Shown here piece by piece: positions 7,460 through 15,453 of a stretch of DNA of 64,000 bases; the first letter of the stretch is position 1, and each line of letters begins with the position of its first letter. The stretch is taken from the NCBI GenBank assembly GCA_963819755.1, contig CAWFXB010000001.1:434001-498000 (forward strand), read 5' to 3'. This DNA comes from VRUE01 sp963819755 (GTDB lineage Bacteria; Actinomycetota; Thermoleophilia; Solirubrobacterales; 70-9). A program made the translations under genes and the position numbers. Below the pieces are notes generated by a model that did not search any database, was not told where the DNA came from, and saw only the letters and a program-made list of their open reading frames with translations.

Positions 7460-9154
7460 ATGCTGACCCGCGCCGCGGCCCTGGAGGAGATCGCCGGCCA
7501 GCGCTTCGAGGTTGTCGTGATCGGCGGCGGCATCACCGGTGCCGGGGTCGCCCTCGACGCCGCCTCGCGCGGCTATTCGGTGGCGCTGCTGGAGCGCGGC
7601 GACTACGCCGTCGGCACCTCCAGTCGCTCCTCGAAGATGGTCCACGGCGGCCTTCGCTACCTGCAGAACTTCGACCTCGGCCTCGTCCGCGAGGCGTTGC
7701 TGGAGCGCCAGTTGATGGTGCAGCTGGCGCCGCACCTCGTCTACCCGACGCCATTCCTCGTCCCCTCCTTCGCCGATGAGCGGCGTGACCGCAAACTCGG
7801 CATGGGGCTCAACATGTACGACGTGATGGCGACCACGCGGGTCGGTCGCAGCCGTCGCGAGATGCGCTCCTCCAAGGACGAGGACGCGGACTTCTACTGG
7901 TCGCCCGACCGCCACCGCACGATCGACCGCGACGAGGTCCTGGAGATGGTGCCCGCGCTGGAGCCGCGCGATCCCAACGACGCCTACCTCTTCTACGACT
8001 GCCAGACCGACGACGTGCGGCTGGTGCTGACGATCCTCGGCGAGGCCGAGCGCTTCGGGGCGGTGATGCTGAACGGCGCCGAGGTGGCCGAGGTGCTGAC
8101 GCGGAACGGCCGCGCGACGGGCGTCGCGGTAGTCGAGGCGGAGTCGGGCGAGCGCTTCGAGGTCGAGGCCGGCAGCGTCGTCAACGCGACCGGCGTCTGG
8201 GCCGACCGGATCGGCGCCGAGGTGGCCGACGAGGAGGACGTGCCGCGGATCTCGCCGAGCCGCGGCACCCACGTCTTGATCGACCGCGACGCCCTCTCCA
8301 CCGGCCGCGCCGCCTGCATCGTCCCCGCCGGCGAGGGCCGCCACATCTTCGCCCTGCCCTGGTACGGCAGAACGCTGATCGGCACCACCGACAACGACTA
8401 CGCGGGCGACATCGACCACCCCCGGCCGGGCGAGGCCGACGTCGAGTACCTGCTCGATGCCGTCAACGCCTTCTTCGGCATTTCCCTGAGCGACTCCGAC
8501 TTGGTCGGCGCCTACGCCGGCGTGCGGCCGTTGCTCTCCACCGGCGACCCGAAGAAGTCGGTCGACATCTCGCGCAAAGCCGAGCTGTATGAGACCTCGT
8601 CGGGGATGCTGACGATCACCGGCGGCAAGCTCACCACCTGGAGGCGGATGGCGAAGCAGACGGTCGACCGTCTGGTCGAGCGCGAGGGTCGCGAGGCGCC
8701 CTGTCACACGGCGGAGATCCCACTTGGCATGGAGGCGCGGCCGGAGGATCTGGAGGCACCGGAGGGGGTGGGGGAGGCGACCATCGCCCAGCTCGAGTTC
8801 CGCTACGGACACGCGGCGCGGGTCGTGCTGCGCCTCGCTCGCGAGGACCCGAAGCTGGCCGCGCCGATCGTCTCCGGCCGTCCCGACCTGCTCGCCGAGG
8901 TGGCGATCGCGGCGCGACTCGAGCAGGCGCGCTGCGTCGCCGACGTGCTCCTGCGCCGCACCCGGCTCGGGCTTCTGGCGGCGCCGCAGCTGCGCGGCAC
9001 CGACGTCGCCCGCTTGGTTGCCGCCGTGCTCGGCGAGGAGCTCGGCTGGTCGCGACGCCAGGTGAAGCGCGAGGCCGAGGCCTGGCCGGCGGCACTTGCC
9101 GAGGCGGGCACCGACGCCGCAGCGGCCGGAAGTGCATCGCGACGGCCCGGTTGA
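7460..9154 (+). CDS. glpD: Glycerol-3-phosphate dehydrogenase, FAD-dependent
   Basis: 564 residues, full length for aerobic GlpD, which oxidises sn-glycerol-3-phosphate to dihydroxyacetone phosphate and passes electrons to the quinone pool at the membrane. The N-terminal FAD Rossmann motif is VVVIGGGITGAGVALDAASR with ERGD following. Family motifs SSRSSKMVHGGLRYLQNFD, GTTDNDY, YAGVRPLL and ITGGKLTTWRRMA are all present, and a C-terminal helical DAO_C domain (about 430-550) is intact. ATG at 7460 chosen because it is 11 nt downstream of the nitroreductase stop; a longer frame upstream reads through the nitroreductase. Confidence 0.95.
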   Translation: MLTRAAALEEIAGQRFEVVVIGGGITGAGVALDAASRGYSVALLERGDYAVGTSSRSSKMVHGGLRYLQNFDLGLVREALLERQLMVQLAPHLVYPTPFLVPSFADERRDRKLGMGLNMYDVMATTRVGRSRREMRSSKDEDADFYWSPDRHRTIDRDEVLEMVPALEPRDPNDAYLFYDCQTDDVRLVLTILGEAERFGAVMLNGAEVAEVLTRNGRATGVAVVEAESGERFEVEAGSVVNATGVWADRIGAEVADEEDVPRISPSRGTHVLIDRDALSTGRAACIVPAGEGRHIFALPWYGRTLIGTTDNDYAGDIDHPRPGEADVEYLLDAVNAFFGISLSDSDLVGAYAGVRPLLSTGDPKKSVDISRKAELYETSSGMLTITGGKLTTWRRMAKQTVDRLVEREGREAPCHTAEIPLGMEARPEDLEAPEGVGEATIAQLEFRYGHAARVVLRLAREDPKLAAPIVSGRPDLLAEVAIAARLEQARCVADVLLRRTRLGLLAAPQLRGTDVARLVAAVLGEELGWSRRQVKREAEAWPAALAEAGTDAAAAGSASRRPG

Positions 9155-9170
9155 ATAGCCTGCAATCACG

Positions 9171-9986
9171 ATGACGAAAGCCGAACTCGAGTCCAAGCAC
9201 ATTGCCGAGCTGCACGAGCTCGCCGCCGACGCCGGCGTCGAGCGCTACCGGATGCTGCCCCGCGCCGAGCTGATCGACAAGCTCGCCGGGGGAAATGGCG
9301 GCGGGGCGACGCAACCGAAACGCGAGCGCTCCGGAGGAGACTCGGGTCAGCGTCGGCAGCGCAATCGCAGTCGCAAACCTCGCGAGCCGCGCGGCGACCG
9401 TCAGGAGCGCAAACCGCGCGAGGGCCAGAAAAGCGGGCGGCAGCAACCGGCTCCGCCGAGCGAGCCTGTCCCAGCAGCGCCACCCGCTGACGCGGCGGCC
9501 TCCACCGAGCGCCCCAAACGCAAACGGCGCCGCCGGCGCTGGGGCCGGCGCCCCAAGGGCGTCCGTGTCCACGACCTGCTTCTGCCCGCCGGCTCCGGCC
9601 GCCAGGCGATCGTCTACGCCGAGAGCCGCGCCGCCTGCACGGCGATGCTGCGGGAAGTGGCGGCTGAGTTGTCCGGCGCCCCCGAGGGCCCCGACCCGAT
9701 TGCCCTGCTCGTCGACCCGACACCGGAGGAGCTCGCCGACTGGAAGCGCGAGGCGCCCAAAGCCGAGATCGTCTCCGCTGGCAAGGCGAAACACGCCGAG
9801 GACGCCCTCGCCCAGGCTCGCTCCCGGGCCGGTGCCGGCGAGGACGTGATCGTCCTGATCGACTCCCTGAGCCGCTTCGCCGAGACCTTCGCCGGTGCCG
9901 ATGAGGCCCGCGAGCTCTTCGACGCCGGCCTTGGCGCGGGGGCAGGCTCACTCACGGTCGTTGCGGCAGTAGAGAGAACTGACTGA
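9171..9986 (+). CDS. Rho-derived protein: Rho N-terminal domain plus degenerate, truncated Rho ATPase core
   Basis: 271 residues. Residues 1-40 form a Rho N-terminal SAP-like helix bundle (LESKHIAELHELAADAGVER, LPRAELIDKL). Residues 45-130 are an Arg/Lys/Pro-rich disordered linker. The rest aligns with the Rho motor: VHDLLLPAGSGRQAIVYAES replaces the P-loop (GKT becomes GRQ at about 143-145), LLVDPTPEELADW replaces LLIDERPEEVTDM, VIVLIDSLSRFAETF matches Walker B, and SLTVVAAVERT matches SLTIIATALVET. It stops there, before the remaining arm of the ring. Nucleotide hydrolysis is therefore unlikely. A nucleic-acid-binding or Rho-modulating role is inference. Confidence 0.75.
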   Translation: MTKAELESKHIAELHELAADAGVERYRMLPRAELIDKLAGGNGGGATQPKRERSGGDSGQRRQRNRSRKPREPRGDRQERKPREGQKSGRQQPAPPSEPVPAAPPADAAASTERPKRKRRRRRWGRRPKGVRVHDLLLPAGSGRQAIVYAESRAACTAMLREVAAELSGAPEGPDPIALLVDPTPEELADWKREAPKAEIVSAGKAKHAEDALAQARSRAGAGEDVIVLIDSLSRFAETFAGADEARELFDAGLGAGAGSLTVVAAVERTD

Positions 9987-10016
9987 GGTCGTCAGACCAA
10001 GCAGATCAAGGACGCA

Positions 10017-10048
10017 GGCCGTGTGGCGTGCTCCGCACGCGAACGGCC
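10017..10048. terminator. Hairpin between convergent genes
   Basis: GGCCG (10017-10021) pairs with CGGCC (10044-10048), and GCGTGC (10026-10031) with GCACGC (10035-10040) around a TCC loop. It lies between the converging Rho-like gene and the minus-strand gene ending at 10080. There is no U-tract, so the terminator function is tentative. Confidence 0.4.
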
Positions 10049-10079
10049 GAGGACGCCGAGATGCGCCGGTCAGACGGCC

Positions 10080-10610
10080 TCAGCGCCGGTAGGCGATGCG
10101 GCGCCAGGAAGGCTCTTTGGAGAGCTCGATCAGCTCGTTGCTGCGGTCGGGCTGGACGTAGCCGAAGGTCTGGGTGCTGTCGTCGAAGACGACGTCCAGC
10201 TCACCCTCCTTGACCCGCTGGTCGAGCCAGGCGCCGCGGAAGACGAGGCGGCGCAGCCAGTGGACGAGGCTGCGGTTGGAGGGGCCGACCAGGTCCTCCC
10301 AGTTGACGTTGATGTGCTCGCCGAGCTCTGAGCTGGGCTCCGAGATCTCGCCGTTGACGGCGAGATCGAGCAGGTCGTCGAGCTCCTCGCGGCTAAGTCC
10401 CTGCTGGACGAAGCCGAGTTTGACCGCGGCCTGCTCGACGCGCTGGCCGAAGTCCTCCTCGTTGAAGGCAAAGCGCAGCTCGCCGTACTCGAGCACGTAG
10501 TCGGAGCCCGACTCGTAATTTCCTCTGCGGGTCGTCTTCTTGTTCATTGAGTTGAAGCCAATCCGCCGTCGCCAGCCCAGCGACGGCAGGTGCTGGATCA
10601 TGCCTGTCAT
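10080..10610 (-). CDS. Hypothetical acidic protein at the 3' end of the ATP-grasp operon
   Basis: Up to 176 residues. The Met at 10547 (MNKKTTRRGNYESGSDYVLE, giving 155 residues) is an equally plausible start, since neither site has a clear Shine-Dalgarno sequence. The protein is soluble and acidic with two helical parts: FNEEDFGQRVEQAAVKLGFV with LSREELDDLLDLAVNGEIS, then WLRRLVFRGAWLDQ and VVFDDSTQTFGYV. No signal peptide, membrane segment or recognised catalytic motif. It lies 49-112 bp downstream of the ATP-grasp gene on the same strand, so it may belong to that operon. Function unknown. Confidence 0.6.
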   Translation of the reverse strand: MTGMIQHLPSLGWRRRIGFNSMNKKTTRRGNYESGSDYVLEYGELRFAFNEEDFGQRVEQAAVKLGFVQQGLSREELDDLLDLAVNGEISEPSSELGEHINVNWEDLVGPSNRSLVHWLRRLVFRGAWLDQRVKEGELDVVFDDSTQTFGYVQPDRSNELIELSKEPSWRRIAYRR

Positions 10611-10658
10611 CGTAGTCCCGTGCCTAGTGGGGACGACCGCTGAACGAGGTTTTGCGCG

Positions 10659-11582
10659 TCAGGCCCCCGCCAGATACCGCGCCAGCGCCTCACCGATCGG
10701 CTGCTCGGTCTGCGACTCGTAGTAGCTGAAGGCCGGGCTGGGGTTGACCTCGAAGCAGAAGACCTCGTCCTCCGGCGTGATTCGCAGGTCGATTCCGGCG
10801 AAGGGCAGGTCCAGGTCGTGGGCGAGCGCGACGCAGCGCTCCCCGACCTCCGCCGGCAGCTTCGTCGCGGCCATCTCCGCGGCGCTTCCGGATTGCCGGC
10901 CGGCGTAGCGGTAGTCGGTCGCCTCGCTGCGCACGGTGGTGGCGAAGACCTCGTTGCCGACCACGTGGGCGCGGACATCCGTGCCGGGCACGAACGCCTG
11001 GAACTGGACCGGGCACCAGCGGATCAGCTCGAGCCGCGCCAGGTCCTCCTCGCCGAACGTCTGCACGATCGAGCGCACGCCGCTGATCGACTTGTAGATC
11101 ACGCAGGGGTGCTCAGCGACGAACTCGCGCACGAGCCCCGGGTCGTTGGTGATCAGCGTCTCGGGGACCGAGAAGCCGTGTCCGGCGATCAGCTGCGACT
11201 GGTAGGGCTTGGAGGAGTTCGACCCCTGTGGGCGCGAGCGGTTGACGACCCGCGCCGGGGCGATCTCGAGCCACTGGTTCAGCGTCTCGTGCAGCTTGCG
11301 GCAGTGGGCTCGCGACGGCGAGCCGGCCGGCTCGCCGCGCAGCTCGGGCAGGAACCGGTCGTCCATCAGCCGCGTGTAGACCCCGCCGATCTCCTCCAGC
11401 GGGTAGGCCCCGCCGTCGATGTGCAGCTCCCCCGTGATCTCCCCGGCGACCAATTCGAACTCCAGCTCGGCCGCGGCGAACTCGCGCTGGTTGAAGAAGA
11501 CGTGCTCGGCGCCGAGCAGCTCGACCGCACGCGTCGCCCTGGCCAGCGAGCTCTCGCTCGGGATGCCGCAGAGCAGGATCAC
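10659..11582 (-). CDS. ATP-grasp ligase (RimK/MvdD-like)
   Basis: 307 residues from the GTG at 11582, which overlaps the stop of the upstream gene; the longer open frame is a read-through artefact. An N-terminal Rossmann-like part (VILLCGIPSESSLARATRAV) is followed by an ATP-grasp fold: CVIYKSISG carries the ATP-binding Lys, VQFQAFVPGTDVRAHVVG is the central strand with the conserved Arg, LPFAGIDLRI the next, and FCFEVNPSPAF the Mg-binding Glu-x-Asn. RimK-type and graspetide ligases of this kind form amide or ester bonds on peptide carboxylates. Its substrate here is unproven; the adjacent S8 protein with a Lys/Glu/Asp tail is an obvious candidate. Confidence 0.85.
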   Translation of the reverse strand: MILLCGIPSESSLARATRAVELLGAEHVFFNQREFAAAELEFELVAGEITGELHIDGGAYPLEEIGGVYTRLMDDRFLPELRGEPAGSPSRAHCRKLHETLNQWLEIAPARVVNRSRPQGSNSSKPYQSQLIAGHGFSVPETLITNDPGLVREFVAEHPCVIYKSISGVRSIVQTFGEEDLARLELIRWCPVQFQAFVPGTDVRAHVVGNEVFATTVRSEATDYRYAGRQSGSAAEMAATKLPAEVGERCVALAHDLDLPFAGIDLRITPEDEVFCFEVNPSPAFSYYESQTEQPIGEALARYLAGA

Positions 11583-12313
11583 GCTTCGGCCCCCGGGGCC
11601 AGTGCGGCGGCGAGGCCGTCGATCAGCGGCTCGCCGCCGATCCGCAGGTCGGGGAGGGGCTGCGCGGCCGCGAACTCCAACTGCCCGCCGGCATCGCGGC
11701 GCAGCTCGACGCCGAGGATGTCGGTCCCACTGAGGCCGGCGAGCCGCAGGCAGGACTCGGCGGTAGTTGCGGGCAGTGGGGTGCCGTAGAGCGCTCCGCA
11801 GGCGACCACCACGCTGCTCGCAGGGGCGACCCAACCGGCAGGCTCGGCGCCGTGCTGTCGCCGTGACGTGGCGCGGCGAGCGGGCGTGGGCAGCCCGGCC
11901 CGGGCAGCCAGCGCGAGCCACTGGAGCGGATCGAGGTTTGGGCCCGCCAGCCCGAACGGAACCGGGCGGTTGAGGACCGGTCCCGGCATTCCCGTCAGCC
12001 AGCTGAGGAAGAAGGCCGAGACCTCTTGTATCGCGTAGTCCCGCTCGGCCTCCGGGGCGACCCCGAGGTGGTCCATCGGAGGGTAGGTCAGGCGGTTGAG
12101 AAAGCCGCGCACCTCGTCGCTCGCGACCCGCCTGCCGTCGGCGAGCTCGAGCCTCACCGAGGGCGGCCCGGCGCCGAGCCGGTGCTCGACCCTGAGCGAG
12201 TACGCCAGCGCCTCGGCGCTGACTACCTCAAGCGGCGCCAGGCCACGCTCGGCGAGGCGACGGGCGGCCCAGAGGGCCGCCACGTCGCCCGGGTTACAGG
12301 CGATCAGCCACAT
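11579..12313 (-). CDS. Hypothetical partner of the ATP-grasp ligase (possible pre-ATP-grasp domain)
   Basis: 244 residues with no named family that I can assign. It starts MWLIACNPGDVAALWAARRL, a Rossmann-like beta-alpha unit, and contains VRGFLNRLTYPPMD, ERDYAIQEVSAFFLSWLTGM and PVLNRPVPFGLAGPNLDPLQW. The pattern of invariant-looking Asn-Arg-Pro and Trp-Leu residues resembles the N-terminal part of two-domain ATP-grasp proteins. It overlaps the ATP-grasp gene by 4 bp (GTGA) and begins 15 bp after the S8 peptidase stop, so the three are translationally linked. I infer a stand-alone pre-ATP-grasp or scaffold subunit. Confidence 0.6.
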   Translation of the reverse strand: MWLIACNPGDVAALWAARRLAERGLAPLEVVSAEALAYSLRVEHRLGAGPPSVRLELADGRRVASDEVRGFLNRLTYPPMDHLGVAPEAERDYAIQEVSAFFLSWLTGMPGPVLNRPVPFGLAGPNLDPLQWLALAARAGLPTPARRATSRRQHGAEPAGWVAPASSVVVACGALYGTPLPATTAESCLRLAGLSGTDILGVELRRDAGGQLEFAAAQPLPDLRIGGEPLIDGLAAALAPGAEA

Positions 12314-12328
12314 CGAGCCGCTCCCGCC

Positions 12329-14668
12329 TCAGACCTCGGTGGCCTTCTCGATGTCCTTGGCGTCCTTCGACCGCTTGGCCTCGGCGGCCTCTTTGTCGAG
12401 TTTGGCGACATCGGACTCATGCGCGAGCGCCCCTTCGCTCAGGTCGGGCCTGAAGCGGGGGTCGATGAAGTGCGAGATGCGGCGGCGCTGGGTCAGGAAC
12501 TCGGGCTCGGGCTTCTCGATTCGCTCCTTCTCCTTGTCTTTGATCTCGAACTTCTCGTCCTTGTCCTTGATGCCGTCCTTGTCGTCCTTGCTGTCCTTCG
12601 TCTCCTTGCCGTCCTTCTCGCCCTTCTCGTCCTTGAAGCCCTTGTCGGTTTCGTACTTGCTATCCGTTTCGTACTTCAGCGTCGCGTCGGCCTGTTCGTC
12701 CTTGCCCTCGTTCTCGTCCTTGTCCTTGATGCCGTCCTTCTCGTCCTTGGCCTCCTTCTCCTTGACGGCGTCCTTGGCTTCCTTGTGGTCCGCTATCTCC
12801 TTTTCCTCCTTGGCCACTTTCTCGAACGGTTTGTTGGTCTCGCCCTCGCCTTTCTCGAGCTTCACCTTGTCCTGAAACTGGGCGTTGATGCGGTCATGGA
12901 GTTCCGGTGCCTGCAGGCGCTGGCGCTCGAAGATATTTCCGCCGCGTTCGATCTCCGCCTCTTTCCCGTCTTTCTCCTTGATGAGTTTCTGCTTCCCCTC
13001 GATCTCGACCTTCTCGCGCTTTTCCTGCTTGTTCGTACCCTCGCGCTCGAGTTTCTCGATCTTCTCGAGCTTCTCCCGCTTCTCTTTCTCCTTATGTACG
13101 CCCTTGTGTTCGCCCTCGATCTCGAATTTCTCGCCCTTCTCCCGCTTCTCTTTGGACTCGAGCTTCAGCTTCTCTCTGACCTCCAGCTTGTTCTTGAGGA
13201 CGCCCTCGACGTTCGCGATCAGCGCTCGCAGATCCGGACGGTTGCCGATCCGCTGGCTCACCGGTGAGCTAGGCGATGCCTGCTGAGGGGACCCGGTTTC
13301 GCGCAGGTGGGCGCGGCACTCGGCGGGGGTGAGGGTCCGCCCGTGTTTGCGTGCGACCCCCTGCAGGGAGGCCAGCGTGCCGACCACGATCGGCGAGGCG
13401 CTGGAGGTGCCGCTGAACTGATCCGTGTACCAGACATCCTCGCCGGCGCCGCCCTGCAGGTCGCCGTACCCGCAGGTCGTCACCTCGCGCCCCCAGCCCT
13501 GGGCGTCGACCAGGGCGCCGTAGTTGGAGAAGTCGAGGCGCGAGCGGTCGGGGCCGTGTTCGCGGCCATGGGTGCCGGGCGGCGGCGCGCCCGCACCGAC
13601 GACGATCGCACCGGAGTCGCGGTTTGCCCGGTTGAACGGGTTGGTCCAGCTCGTCGGGAAGCCCGACCCGGGTTTGCTGTAGAGCGCGTCGTCGAGGTTC
13701 TCGGCACCGTTCCCGCCCGCCTCGACCACGACCACTCCGCGGCTCGTCGCGTAGAGGATTGCGTCGAAGTCGTCGGGCCACCACTCGACCGCGATGTAGC
13801 CGAGCTGGTCGCCTCGTTCTTCGAAGTTGTGACGCGGGCCGGGGCGGTGGAGCTCGATCAGGATGATGTCGCCGGCGCCGAGGGCGTTGGCGGCCTGCCT
13901 GATCGCCTGCCCCGAGCCCATGCCGGCCCCGAAGATCGAGACCGTCCGCAGGTTGGCGGCGGGGGAGATTCCGGTCACGCCGAAGGCGTTGGTGTCGCCG
14001 CTGAACTCTCCGGCGACTGCCGTGCCGTGGTTGCGCCAGCCGATGTCGGTGCTCATCGAGCCGCCGATCACACCCCCCTGGTTGGCCCCCAGGTCCTCAT
14101 GGGTGAAGCGCCAGGCGCCCTCGACGTCGACGATCCTGACGCCGTCGCCGTCGCCGCCCGGGCGCCCCCAGGCATAGCGGGCGTCGACGCCTCCCGGGGC
14201 CGCATCGAGGTAGCCCTGGTGAGAGGTGAAGTCGGGGGTGGTGGTCGGGGGCTCCGCGGCCAGTGGCGCGAGGTCGGTGAGGATCGCGGGTGGCTCTGCC
14301 GGCGGCTTCACGTATGCCGTCTCGACGATGTCGAGCCCGGCTAGCTCTTTGGCCAGCGCGGCGGGGTCTTTGGCTCCTTCGGCCTGGTAGTAGATGGAGA
14401 GGTCGGGCGGCGCGGCGCCCGTCTGGGCGGCCGCGGTTGCGGCCTCGACGCGGAGGCGTTGCTCGCTCGCGCCGAAGAGCGGCGTCAGCTCGGCGTTGGC
14501 TGAGCCGATCGCCTCGGCCAGCGGCTTTGCGTCCGCCGCTTCCGCGGTGAGCTCGTCGGGCCCGGCTCTGAGACCCGCCTCTGGGTGCACCACGACCACC
14601 AGTTCGGGGGACGGAAGCTCGTATGCGGGCTTGACGACCTTCTTGCTTTTCGATTTGGACTGGGCCAC
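12329..14668 (-). CDS. S8 (subtilisin-like) serine peptidase with long Lys/Glu/Asp-rich C-terminal tail
   Basis: 779 residues. About 1-130 is a pro-domain-like region ending DIVETAYVKPPAEPPAIL. The peptidase domain has Asp181 in VRIVDVEGAW, His214 in NHGTAVAGEF, the oxyanion Asn320 in EAGGNGAENLDD and Ser422 in SGTSSASPIVVG, so the triad is intact. From about residue 490 to 735 the protein is almost entirely Lys, Glu and Asp with short repeats (DGIKDKDE twice, KYETDSKYETDK, EKLEKIEKLE). It then ends with a distinct segment containing FLTQRRRISHFIDPRFRPDL. No signal peptide or membrane anchor is visible. It follows the free pro-domain gene by 16 bp and precedes the ATP-grasp pair. Tail function unknown. 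Confidence 0.9.
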   Translation of the reverse strand: MAQSKSKSKKVVKPAYELPSPELVVVVHPEAGLRAGPDELTAEAADAKPLAEAIGSANAELTPLFGASEQRLRVEAATAAAQTGAAPPDLSIYYQAEGAKDPAALAKELAGLDIVETAYVKPPAEPPAILTDLAPLAAEPPTTTPDFTSHQGYLDAAPGGVDARYAWGRPGGDGDGVRIVDVEGAWRFTHEDLGANQGGVIGGSMSTDIGWRNHGTAVAGEFSGDTNAFGVTGISPAANLRTVSIFGAGMGSGQAIRQAANALGAGDIILIELHRPGPRHNFEERGDQLGYIAVEWWPDDFDAILYATSRGVVVVEAGGNGAENLDDALYSKPGSGFPTSWTNPFNRANRDSGAIVVGAGAPPPGTHGREHGPDRSRLDFSNYGALVDAQGWGREVTTCGYGDLQGGAGEDVWYTDQFSGTSSASPIVVGTLASLQGVARKHGRTLTPAECRAHLRETGSPQQASPSSPVSQRIGNRPDLRALIANVEGVLKNKLEVREKLKLESKEKREKGEKFEIEGEHKGVHKEKEKREKLEKIEKLEREGTNKQEKREKVEIEGKQKLIKEKDGKEAEIERGGNIFERQRLQAPELHDRINAQFQDKVKLEKGEGETNKPFEKVAKEEKEIADHKEAKDAVKEKEAKDEKDGIKDKDENEGKDEQADATLKYETDSKYETDKGFKDEKGEKDGKETKDSKDDKDGIKDKDEKFEIKDKEKERIEKPEPEFLTQRRRISHFIDPRFRPDLSEGALAHESDVAKLDKEAAEAKRSKDAKDIEKATEV

Positions 14669-14684
14669 TGGGGTCTCCTTCGGA

Positions 14685-14957
14685 CTAGGGGGGCTCGGCG
14701 GATGGCTTCATGTACGCGGCCTCGACGGCATCGCTGCGCCGTAGGGCTCCGAGTGCCCGGTCCGCCGCATCGGCGTCCGGGACCTCGACGGTGAAGTAGG
14801 CGGCCAGAGCTGGGTCGCTCTCGCCGGGGTGCATCGGTTCGAAGGAGAGCCCAAGGCCCTCCAGCCCGGGCAGGGGTTGCTCGGGCACAGGGCTCGCCTC
14901 CGCTTTGCGGGCAAGCTCCGCGGCAGCCAGATGGCTCAGTTGGACGACGATCTCCAA
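14685..14957 (-). CDS. Stand-alone protease pro-domain/inhibitor-like protein
   Basis: 90 residues. It ends VEAAYMKPSAEPP, nearly the same as VETAYVKPPAEPP at the end of the pro-domain of the adjacent S8 peptidase. The preceding AAYFTVEVPDADAADRALGA has the beta-alpha-beta pattern of an inhibitor-I9/pro-domain fold. This is a free-standing paralogue of the peptidase's own pro-domain, encoded first in the operon and 16 bp upstream of it. Plausible role: folding chaperone or trans-inhibitor of the peptidase. Homology is by eye; function inferred. Confidence 0.7.
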   Translation of the reverse strand: MEIVVQLSHLAAAELARKAEASPVPEQPLPGLEGLGLSFEPMHPGESDPALAAYFTVEVPDADAADRALGALRRSDAVEAAYMKPSAEPP

Positions 14958-14989
14958 GAAGCCAATCTCCCGCGCGAGATGTTCATGGC

Positions 14990-15060
14990 GTTCGAACTTA
15001 ACATATAGACACGTAGTACTTTAATATTCTTTGTTAAAGCGCTGACACATTTACGGGGAA
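14990..15060. promoter_or_regulatory. AT-rich divergent promoter region
   Basis: The stretch containing TTAACATATAGACACG and TACTTTAATATTC (about 14999-15041) is far more AT-rich than its surroundings. It lies between the minus-strand peptidase operon and the plus-strand DUF192 gene. Probably it holds promoters for both. Exact -35/-10 boxes cannot be fixed by eye. Confidence 0.4.
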
Positions 15061-15090
15061 GAGAAACGGTGGCTGTGCCCTTGGGGGGTT

Positions 15091-15414
15091 GTGACCACCC
15101 GACGCTTCCGAGATCTCCCCACGGCCGCCGTCCTCGCCCGCGACTTCCCCGTCGCTTCGACCCGATGCGCCCGCCTGCTCGGCCTCTCCCATCTCGACCT
15201 GGACGAGGCGGGGTCCGGGCTATTGATCCCGAGCTGCCGCAGCGTCCACACCTTCGGCATGCGCTTCGCGCTCGATCTCGTCTTCCTCGATGGCGCTGGC
15301 CGGCCCTGCTCGGTGAGGCGAGGGGTGCCACCGCGCCGCCTCGCCTGGGATCGGCGGGCGAGCGCCGTTCTTGAGCTTCCAGAAAACTCAGCATTTACAA
15401 ATAGAACAGGATAA
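15091..15414 (+). CDS. DUF192 protein with atypical C-terminus
   Basis: 107 residues from a GTG preceded by a G-rich ribosome site. The core IPSCRSVHTFGMRFALDLVF matches DUF192, whose members usually show a C-x-H-x-x-x-M pattern, followed by VPPRRLAWDRRASAVLELP. Family members normally continue past LELP with a further beta strand. Here the frame leaves the conserved region after LELP and ends ENSAFTNRTG inside AT-rich DNA that also serves as the leader of the next gene. The 3' end thus appears to have been replaced. Function of the family unknown. Confidence 0.65.
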   Translation: MTTRRFRDLPTAAVLARDFPVASTRCARLLGLSHLDLDEAGSGLLIPSCRSVHTFGMRFALDLVFLDGAGRPCSVRRGVPPRRLAWDRRASAVLELPENSAFTNRTG

Positions 15415-15453
15415 TCTGCTCATCATTGGACGCAATCGAAACTGGAGCGAAAG

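Noticed and set aside
5495..9202. A 1235-codon open frame on the minus strand
   Set aside because: It is antisense to the toroid domain, nitroreductase and GlpD, all strongly supported. Its translation is Arg/Gly/Asp-rich low-quality sequence typical of high-GC shadow frames.
10659..11921. 420-residue version of the ATP-grasp protein
   Set aside because: The first about 113 residues are an Arg-rich translation of the overlapping upstream gene in another frame; the GTG at 11582 fits coupling and homology.
12329..13200. Tandem DNA repeat or CRISPR-like array under the charged tail
   Set aside because: The periodicity is irregular and arises from Lys/Glu/Asp codons; no repeat-spacer structure.
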